From JBNKFQ01 sp050289385 (GTDB taxonomy: Bacteria > Pseudomonadota > Gammaproteobacteria > Pseudomonadales > Porticoccaceae), in the NCBI GenBank assembly GCA_050289385.1, contig JBNKFQ010000282.1:1-6091 (forward strand): DNA of 6,091 nt, given 5' to 3'. Positions 1 to 6,091 of the stretch are shown here, piece by piece (positions within the stretch are counted from its first letter, which is position 1; every line of letters begins with the position of its first letter). Below the pieces are notes generated by a model. That model had not been told where the DNA came from. It saw only the letters and a program-made list of their open reading frames with translations, and searched no databases. The position numbers were made by a program, and so were the translations under genes.

Positions 1-142
1 TCAGCGTCTGGTAACTCAGGCACTGGCCCTCGAACTCCAGTGCCTGGCGGTGCGGGGTGCGCACCACCTGCGCTTGAAATAAGTGATGGATACACTGATC
101 TTTGGGATAGGCTATGGCGTTAGCATTGCAATCGACCAATAG
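1..142 (-). other. Adenylation domain A3, N-terminal start only
   Basis: Residues 1984-2030 (LLVDCNANAIAYPKDQCIHHLF onward in part) match the entry of an adenylation domain and resemble the start of A1 (LLTDWNNT, then CLHELFEQQV). The fragment breaks off in the first core motif (CLSYQTL, like LTYxEL) at the left edge. Base 1 is the first base of an incomplete codon. Substrate choice cannot be read because the pocket region lies outside the window. Confidence 0.9.
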
Positions 143-3100
143 CCGATGACGCTCTTCGGGCAATAGAAAGTCCAGTTGCGATAGTCGTGCTTGTGGTGCG
201 GCCACCAGTGCCATCAATAAGCGCCGGTAATGTTCTATCAACCGCTCGACGCTGGCACGACTAAACAGATCCGTATTGTATTCCATACTGCCCATTAATC
301 CCTGCTCGCCTTCCTCCAGGTTCAGGCTCAGATCGTACTTAGCTACCGCTAGCTCAAGTTCAACCGGTGTCAGAATTAAGCCCTCCGGCGGGTATTGCTG
401 TTCGGGGAGATTCTGTAAAGCAAACAGGACTTGAAAAATCGGTGAGTAACTCAGGCTCCGCTGCGGTTGTAGCGCCTCAACCAAATACTCGAACGGAATG
501 TCCTGGTGTGCATACGCACCCAATGCGGTTTCTTTCACCCGCGCCAGCAATTCCACAAACGACGGATCGCCCCCGACATCCGTGCGCATCACCAGCGTGT
601 TGACAAAAAATCCAATCAACGCCTCGGTCCCGACGTGGGTTCGGTTCGCCACCGGCGAGCCCACCGCAATATCCTCACTGTGACTGTAACGGCTCAACAG
701 CAGACTAAACGCCGACAGCAATGTCATATACAGCGTGACATCCTGCTCCCGACTCAACCGCTGCAACCCTTGCAACAAATCACAGGAAAACGCGATCTTC
801 ACATGGGCACCACGGTAACGATTCTCCTGCGGGCGCGGGTAGTCTGTCGGCAACGACAGCAACGGCGCCAACCCCGACAATTGCCGCTGCCAGTACTCCC
901 GCTGCTGCGTCAATACCTGTTCACTCAACCACTGACGCTGCCAATGGGCAAAATCGGCGTACTGAATCGGCAACGGACTCAGCGGCGACGGGCGCTGCTC
1001 GACAAAGGCGCCATACAGACGGAATAATTCACTCTGCAACACACTGATCGACCAGCCATCTGCAACGCTGTGGTGCAGGGTGATCAACAGCGCGTGCTCC
1101 TCATCCCCCAGCCGCAGCAACTGCATTCGGCACAAGGGGCCGGTGCCGAGATCAAACCCCTGCCCAGCCTCTGCTTCGCACACCGTGCGCAATGTTTCCT
1201 GCCCCTCCAGTGTTCGTTCAATGACTCGAAACTCATCCGCTGGGGTAATCACCTGACAGACCTGCCCCTCCTGCGGCTCAAAGTGGGTCCGCAGGACTTC
1301 GTGGCGGGCAATGATAGCCCGCAGGCTTGCCAGCAACGCAGCGCGATCCAACCGCCCCCGCAGATGCAGCGCCAGGGGAATGTTGTAGTGTGCATTGTCA
1401 CCTTCCAGCCGCCACAGAAACCATAACCGCTGCTGGGCAAACGACAAAGGTGGAGCTGTGGTGTGCGCCACCGGCACCAAGGGCAGGCTCTCGGTGCTGG
1501 GTTGCCACTGATCCAGCGTCGCCGCTAGATGTTGCAACACAGGCTGTTCAAACAGGTGGCGCAATGGCAGATCCCGCCCCAGGTGTTGTTTGATTCGATT
1601 CACCAGGCGGGTCGCCAACAGGGAGTGTCCACCCAAGGCAAAGAAGTTCGCATCGCGACCTACTTCACAGCGTTCAACAGATAATAATTCGGCCCACCAA
1701 TCAGCCAGGCATTTTTCTGTTGTCGTTTGCGGTTCGGTGTAATCTTCCTCTGGTGTGTTATCGGCAGCAGGCAAGGCGTCAAGATCCAGGGTACCCGCCT
1801 TTGTCAAGGGTAAACGTTCAAGTAATGTAATGCGGCAAGGTAGATGATAACGGTAGGATTGCTGCCGTAAGTGATAACGCAGTTGTTTGCCGAGCTGATC
1901 AGGTACGCTTGTGTATTCAGTCGTAGGCACAATATAGGCGATAGGTTGTTGCAGTGAATCATTCCCTAAAATGACGGCGACATCGTTCACCAGCTCGGAG
2001 TCCGCCAGCAAGGCAGTGATTTTTTTACATTCCCGCTCTCGAAAAAAGTGACTGCAACCAACCAATTCAAGCTCCGAACCAGGTAACCAGCGGGCGAGTA
2101 CTCCTGTGCGATAAAGTTTGATCGGTTCATGGCTGCGGAAGGTTTTTACTACCCAGTTTTCCACACCATCGGCATCAGCAGCATATCTATCGATGACAGT
2201 AGCTCTCATAGAAGCTTTCAGGGTAGAAGTTTTCAGGGGTGCTAGCACCGGGTTTATCACAGGATCACTCGTATACAATTCACCTAAAACACCTATAGGC
2301 ACAAGACGCTGTTGCGCGTCGAGCAGGTAACTATTCTTTGCGGCACTGGGTCTCGTTCGATCATTCCCCGAAAAGCGCCAATGTGCCCGATTACCCCATT
2401 CGTACAGCAGCTCATGCTCTTCGTCCTTGGGCAGAATGTTTACACTCAACGCAGGAACATCAATAGCCGATTTTAGCGCCGCGACCATACCCGTGAGTGC
2501 AAGCTCCAGATAACCAATTACCCGTTCGGCACCAATCGATACATCGATAAGCGCATCGACGGAAAAGCTTTCGCCAAAATCATTGATAGAGATATTAAAG
2601 GGGTAATTGCTTCTTTCCTGCCCACCTACGGATAAAATACCAAACGCCTCTGACCCTCTAACTGCATCTATTGGTGGTGAATGCCGATAATTTAATAGTG
2701 CGCTGAACAAGGGAGTACCCACACTCACGCTGCTACAGCTCTGCGCCAAAGATAAAGGGGTTTGTTCAAACGCCAAAAGATCAGCAAGCGTTGTTTCCAT
2801 ATCCCTCAACAGTTGGCGTACACTTTTTCCCTGTAATCGGACTCTCACGGGAAGTGTGTTGATAAACAAACCGAGCATGCGTTTACCACGGTGTTTTCCC
2901 CGCATTCGGCCGGACATGACGGTACCAAAAACAACATCATCACGATTACTGCAGGTAGAGATCACTAATGCCCACGCACTGTGGAACAGTATCGCAGCAC
3001 TGACTTTGAGCTCTCTTGCAATTAAACGAAGTTCCCCGGACAACTCATTGGCAAGTGTTTTACGAAACTCTTGAATGCTGCGGCCATCGCCATAAACATT

Positions 3101-6091
3101 CAGTAAATTAAACGGCGCCGTGGGTTGGCAAATATCCTGGAGTTGATTATTGAAATAGTTTCTAGCATCAGAGGTTTTATTCTGATTCAAGGCTTGAAAA
3201 ACAAATTCACGAAATGGACAAGGCTGTGGTAATTGTTCTGACTGGCCCCTGGCAAAGGCCGCCATTTCCTCCAGCACGATTTCCATACCCATGTGATCAA
3301 TAATTAAATGGTGCAACGTCAACAATGCATAGCAACAGCCGTTCGCATCATCGTTAATAACATCCAAATGCATCAGTGGCGCCTGTTGTAGATTCATCAA
3401 CTGCGGTTCGTTAAGTCGTTGTTGTATTTGCACCTGTGCATCAACGCCGAAGTGCCGGCTCACTTCTCTCACGTGCAATTGCGCCTGCCTTTGAACAACT
3501 TGCACAGGCGTACTGATACCATCGCTGACAAATCCCGTGCGCAACACCGTGTGTCGATCAATCACGCGCTGTAGCGCTTTAATAAAAGTCTCTATCTGCT
3601 CACGGACTGTTACCGAAAACCACATTTGCGAAACATAGGGGTCATGTATCGTACCCAGTTGGTGGTGGAACAACATCCCTTCCTGCAAGGGTGCCAGAGG
3701 ATAAATGTCCTCAATATTTTCCATGCCACCTGGAATTACCGCTGCGATACGTTTTATGTCCTCGTCAGTTAACTGCACCAAACTCAACATATCAGGCTCA
3801 ATGTGTTCGCAAGTCTGCGCAATAAGATTAGCGGGCACAACAGACGCTTCACAGTCATCGGCCTGCTTCGTATCAATGGCAACAGCTAAATCCGCCAGCG
3901 TGGGATTGCTAAATACCATGCGCACATCGCAGTGCACATCCCGTCGATCAAGTTCGTCAATGATCCTGATAACCAACAAAGAATGTCCACCCAGCGCAAA
4001 AAAATTGTCATTAACGCTGATACGTCGCTCTTTAAGCATCAACAGCTCGGACCAGATAACGGCAAGCGCTTTTTCTGTTTCGGTCTGCGGAGAAATATAT
4101 TCATTGGCCGTAAATGCTTCTCTGGATGGCTCTGGTAAAGTTTTCTGATCGAGTTTTCCATTGGCGGAGATAGGTAATGCATTCAACTCAATAAAGGCAG
4201 CCGGTTGCATGTAACCAGGCAGCTTTTTACGTAGATAGTCAGAAAGTCCTTCAACCGAGGAATAATCACCGTCTTCAATCCGGTCTCCATTTTCCTTGCT
4301 AGAAATTTTTCCTTGAGTAAAAACCACGTAAGCCACAATGCATTTCTCATCCGGCTGACGATGATGAACTATGGCAGCACACTGTTTTATACTGGGCAAT
4401 TCCCGTAATAAAGATTCGATTTCACCAAGTTCGATTCGAAAGCCACGGATTTTCACTTGATTGTCTTCGCGACCGATAAATTCAAGGTTGCCATCTGGTA
4501 ACCAACGCACCCAGTCCCCCGTGGCATACATTTTCTCAGTGGTTGATTCACTGAAAGGGTTGGCAACAAACTTTTGCTTATTCAAGTCAGGTCTGTTGAG
4601 ATAACCGCGGGCCAGTCCTTGACCTGCAATGTACAGTTGCCCTGGCACACCAACCGGAACCAAATGGCGGTATTTATCGAGAACGTAGACTTTTACGTTA
4701 TCCAACGGCTTACCAATCACCGGTTTATAATGACGTACAGCCTGTTGCGCCGAATCGGGGTTTTCCAGCAGCCCCATTGTTGCACACACGGTAGTTTCTG
4801 TCGGGCCATAACCGTTAAACAATTTTCTTCGTTTTGACCATAGCAGAGCATCAACGGGCGCAATGGGTTCACCGGCGACGATCATGTTTTTGATCGATTG
4901 ACATTTCTCCCTGGACAAATTGCTTAATAAAGCCGGCGGGAAGGTCGCATGAGAGATCTGCTTATCTTCAATCAATTGGCTCAGCGCTGTGGGAGAATAT
5001 TTTTGCGATTCTGTTATCAGAACCAACCCGGCCCCGGAAATCAACATCATCGCTATTTCTGATGCAGCGGCATCAAAACTCAAAGAGGCAAATTGTAACC
5101 CTCGGCTAAACCTATCCACTGACAGTTGTCTGCGTTGCGCTAATGCGAGGTTCACCCAACTTCGGTGTTCAATCATTACCCCCTTTGGTCGCCCCGTAGA
5201 TCCAGAAGTATAAATAAGATAAGCTAAGTTATCTGCCCGCAATCCTATGCGTTCCTTGGCAATATTTTCCACCGACTGACCACTAATGATCGATTGATTG
5301 CCCAACAAATCTGAATCTGTATCCAGGAAAATCACCTGATAATTATCCGCTGCCAATTGCCCAGCCAACTCACTCTGACTCAGCACAACAGTCGCTACGG
5401 CATCGTCTAATATGAGCTGAACTCGCTGTGCCGGCTGCTGGGGATCTATGGGTACATAAGCCCCACCGGCTTTAATGACAGCTAATACACCGATGATCAT
5501 CTCCACTGAGCGATGAATAAAAATGCCCACCAGACAATCGGGTTTAACCCCTCTTTTTATTAGCAGATGTGCCAGCTGATTAGCGCGTTGATTGAGTTGC
5601 CAATAGGTCAACGTCTGCTGCCCAAACTCCACCGCAAGGTTATCGGGTGTGTCTATAACCTGCTGTTCAAATAACTCATGCAGACACCTTTCCTCTGGGA
5701 AAGCTCGGAAAGTGTTATTCCAATCGGTGAGTAGGCGAGACTTTTCACAATCGTCGCATAACGCAATTTGTGAAATTTTCGCTTGTGGTTGAGCGATCAC
5801 TTGTAACAGCAATATCTCATAGTGATCAAAAATACGCCGAATTGTGTCTTCGCTCAATAAGTCTGTATTATATTCAAAGAACCCGCTTAAAGTTCCGTTC
5901 GCACTTTCTTCCAGGCTCAAAGTTAAATCATATTTTGCGACGTCAACGTTAAAATCAATCGGCACAACAGACAAGTCACCATTGTCTTGGTATTGCTGTT
6001 CGGGGAGATTCTGTAAAGCAAACAGGACTTGAAAAATCGGTGAGTAACTCAGGCTCCGCTGCGGTTGTAGCGCCTCAACCAAATACTCGAA
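1..6091 (-). CDS. Non-ribosomal peptide synthetase, internal fragment (C-A-PCP-C-A*-PCP-C-A), open at both ends
   Basis: One minus-strand frame (codon first bases at positions equal to 1 modulo 3) is open for 2030 codons and fills the window, with no start and no stop. Translation gives a multimodular NRPS, a cytoplasmic assembly-line enzyme that activates amino acids as adenylates, tethers them to phosphopantetheine arms and condenses them. Domains by residue of this fragment: C1 end 1-111, A1 120-653, PCP1 665-741, C2 793-1221, A* 1228-1441, PCP2 1451-1529, C3 1549-1973, A3 start 1984-2030. No separate epimerisation, methylation, reductase or thioesterase domain is present, so chain start and release lie outside the window. 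The second module has a broken adenylation domain while its neighbours look intact. The product is unknown to me, so no gene symbol is given. Confidence in the NRPS assignment is very high. Confidence 0.98.
173..1447 (-). other. Condensation domain C3, LCL-like
   Basis: Residues 1549-1973 are a full-length condensation domain. It opens with LSFAQQRLWFLWRLEG, the entry motif usual for domains joining two L-configured substrates. The active-site motif HHSVADGWS (residues 1673-1681, positions 1075-1049) is canonical, with the catalytic second His. YMTLLSAFSLLLSRY, GSPVANR, GFFVNT (from residue 1827) and the HQDIPFEYLVEAL to FQVLFALQN region follow in the expected order. It would join the chain held on PCP2 to the amino acid selected by A3. 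The part from about 500 to 1640 is more GC-rich than the rest of the gene (38 of 60 G+C in both 541-600 and 961-1020), with G- or C-ending codons dominant. Its late segment is DNA-identical to C1. Confidence 0.96.
391..493. repeat. 103-bp perfect direct repeat, copy 1 (inside C3)
   Basis: These 103 bases are identical, by base-by-base reading, to 5989-6091. On the minus strand they encode 34 residues from FEYLVEAL to NLPEQQY in the late C-domain region. On the low-coordinate side identity stops abruptly: the neighbouring base is g at 390 but t at 5988, and the encoded proteins differ from there on. The high-coordinate limit cannot be fixed, because the other copy reaches the window edge. Confidence 0.97.
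1505..1741 (-). other. Peptidyl carrier protein PCP2
   Basis: Residues 1451-1529 form a second carrier protein with an intact attachment motif, DANFFALGGHSLLATRLV. Ser 1490 (codon TCC at 1624-1622) is the expected phosphopantetheine site. The helices on either side (TTEKCLADWWAELL and LPLRHLFEQPVLQHLAATL) look normal, so nothing in the sequence suggests that this carrier is dead. The adenylation domain just upstream cannot load it, so it would have to be loaded from outside the module or bypassed. The base composition changes within this domain: the rows from about 1620 downward are more GC-rich than those above about 1680. Confidence 0.95.
1769..2410 (-). other. Degenerate, truncated adenylation domain A* (remnant)
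   Basis: Residues 1228-1441 occupy the place of an adenylation domain but span 214 aa instead of about 534. After the usual entry segment LLYEWGN the sequence jumps almost directly to an A6-like stretch, LVPIGVLGELYTSD (1263-1276), so A1 to A5, including the ATP-binding YTSGSTG loop, the pocket-forming FDxxxxE region and YGPTE, are absent. What remains is also damaged. A7 reads YRTGVLARWLP with Val 1331 for the ribose-binding Asp. The A8 hinge region is unrecognisable (GCSHFFRERE from 1345). A10 reads LPLTKAGTLDLDALP with Thr 1434 for the catalytic Lys. The frame is nevertheless uninterrupted. It cannot plausibly activate an amino acid; a structural linker role is possible. Confidence 0.92.
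2209..2238. repeat. Imperfect 15-bp tandem duplication inside A*
   Basis: Two adjacent 15-base units, 2209-2223 (tagaagctttcaggg) and 2224-2238 (tagaagttttcaggg), differ at one base. On the coding strand they give a five-residue repeat, LKTST followed by LKASM, so the frame is kept. The unit lies in the region between the A6-like and A7-like motifs, which is longer than the matching part of A1. Confidence 0.85.
2429..3715 (-). other. Condensation domain C2, dual epimerisation/condensation type
   Basis: Residues 793-1221 are a full-length condensation domain. It opens with IEDIYPLAPLQEGMLFHH, characteristic of dual E/C domains, which both epimerise the upstream residue on its carrier and condense it. 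Such domains carry an additional N-terminal motif HH[I/L]xxxxGD; here it reads HHQLGTIHD (residues 809-817), so two motif positions differ. The main active-site motif is HHLIIDH (927-933): both His and the Asp are kept, with His in place of the Gly of HHxxxDG. Later landmarks are MLGLFINTLP (1072-1081) and LFSALLNYRHS (from 2713 downward), both in keeping with this subtype. It sits between PCP1 and the broken A*, and no separate E domain precedes it. It would be expected to give a D residue from module 1, if the altered first motif still works. Confidence 0.9.
3869..4099 (-). other. Peptidyl carrier protein PCP1
   Basis: Residues 665-741 form a carrier protein of normal size directly after A1. 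The attachment motif DNFFALGGHSLL contains Ser 704 (codon TCT at 3982-3980), which carries the 4'-phosphopantetheine arm once a phosphopantetheinyl transferase has acted. It receives the amino acid from A1 and offers it to C1 as acceptor, then to C2 as donor. About 50 residues of linker (742-792) follow before C2. The later part of that linker (LTDEDIKRIAAVIPGG) is of the kind that typically leads into dual epimerisation/condensation domains. Confidence 0.96.
4133..5734 (-). other. Adenylation domain A1, complete, predicted aromatic amino acid
   Basis: Residues 120-653 (534 aa, normal length) carry all the core motifs expected of an amino-acid-activating domain, which makes an aminoacyl-AMP and loads PCP1. 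A1 LTYWQLNQRANQLA is at 161-174, A3 YTSGSTGRPKG within 289-305, A4 FDAAASE at 339-345, A5 NGYGPTETTVCATM at 426-439, A7 YATGDW at 522-527 with the ribose-binding Asp, A8 KIRGFRIELGEIE within 540-559, and A10 NGKLD at 644-648 with the catalytic Lys 646. Aligning by eye to GrsA gives the ten pocket residues D-A-S-T-I-A-G-V-C-K. This resembles the Phe code of GrsA (DAWTIAAICK), with Ser for Trp239 and Gly for Ala322. A Phe/Tyr-like substrate is the best guess, not a firm call. A hydrophilic loop rich in Lys, Glu and Asp sits between A8 and A9. Confidence 0.96.
5759..6091 (-). other. Condensation domain C1, C-terminal end only
   Basis: Residues 1-111 are the last quarter of a condensation domain, the domain that forms the peptide bond between upstream and downstream carrier-bound substrates. 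The visible part starts at FEYLVEAL, then SYSPIFQVLFALQN, the usual late C motifs, and ends with the AKYDLTLSLEE and FEYNTDLL segments that close the fold. The catalytic HHxxxDG motif lies beyond the right edge. Its first 34 residues are identical at protein and DNA level to the matching part of C3 (see the repeat entries). It is therefore probably the same LCL-like subtype, but this is inference because the diagnostic N-terminal half is missing. Confidence 0.93.
5989..6091. repeat. 103-bp perfect direct repeat, copy 2 (inside C1, at the window edge)
   Basis: This copy is identical over all 103 bases to 391-493 and in the same orientation, 5598 bp away, exactly 1866 codons. It runs to the last base of the window, so the true repeat may be longer. 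Immediately below 5989 the two C domains are homologous but clearly diverged (QDNGDLSVVPIDF against PPEGLILTPVELE). Confidence 0.97.

Noticed and set aside
506..1027. Plus-strand ORF of 173 aa, the longest with both a start and a stop
   Set aside because: It is antisense to the well-defined C3 domain. Its Gln/Arg-rich composition is what reverse reading of GC-rich Leu/Gln codons produces, and it shows no recognisable domain or convincing ribosome binding site.
1249..1440. Minus-strand 63-aa ORF in another frame
   Set aside because: It overlaps the C3 coding sequence in a different frame and encodes nothing recognisable.
1769..2410. Frameshift or premature stop as the cause of the odd A* domain
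   Set aside because: The frame runs without a stop from C2 through A* into PCP2 with correct motifs on both sides, so a simple frameshift does not explain it. An assembly collapse remains possible and is listed as the refuting test.
3716..3868. A separate epimerisation domain or docking domains between PCP1 and C2
   Set aside because: The gap holds only about 50 residues, far too few for an epimerisation domain, and it continues in frame within one polypeptide, so no docking pair is expected.
3705..4148. Plus-strand ORF of 147 aa, Ser-rich
   Set aside because: It lies opposite PCP1 and its linker, whose coding frame is unambiguous. The antisense translation has low-complexity Ser/Ile composition and no family resemblance.
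1..6091. Insertion sequence or phage element behind the 103-bp repeat
   Set aside because: The repeat is coding sequence of the same conserved domain region in both places, with no inverted ends, target duplication or transposase.

Overview
The whole window is the interior of one very large gene on the minus strand, a modular non-ribosomal peptide synthetase (NRPS). Reading from position 6091 down to 2, one frame stays open for 2030 codons without a stop. Neither a start nor a stop codon for the gene lies in the window. Every substantial plus-strand ORF is an antisense shadow of it. I see no RNA gene, transposase, CRISPR array, promoter or terminator.

Domain order in the direction of transcription (high to low coordinates): C-terminal end of a condensation domain (C1, 6091-5759); complete adenylation domain (A1, 5734-4133); carrier protein (PCP1, 4099-3869); condensation domain of the dual epimerisation/condensation type (C2, 3715-2429); a severely shortened, catalytically ruined adenylation remnant (A*, 2410-1769); a second, apparently intact carrier protein (PCP2, 1741-1505); an LCL-type condensation domain (C3, 1447-173); and the first residues of another adenylation domain (A3, 142-1). 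That makes one ordinary module (C-A-PCP), one module that cannot activate its own amino acid (C-A*-PCP), and the start of a third.

If the chain is built colinearly, A1 activates an amino acid (the pocket residues suggest an aromatic one, Phe/Tyr-like). C2 would then epimerise and pass on the chain. The second module must be skipped or have PCP2 loaded from elsewhere. C3 would pass the chain to the amino acid chosen by A3.

Two structural oddities suggest recent rearrangement. A 103-bp perfect direct repeat lies at 391-493 and 5989-6091, in frame, 5598 bp (1866 codons) apart, and the second copy runs into the window edge. The C3 block between this repeat and PCP2 is visibly more GC-rich (about 63% in sampled rows) than the rest (about 47%). 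Together these suggest a duplicated or exchanged condensation domain, and possibly a contig that broke at a repeat.

The organism is probably a Gram-negative bacterium, perhaps a gammaproteobacterium, judging from moderate GC, the style of the NRPS domains and the dual-type C domain. The window holds no marker that settles the lineage.
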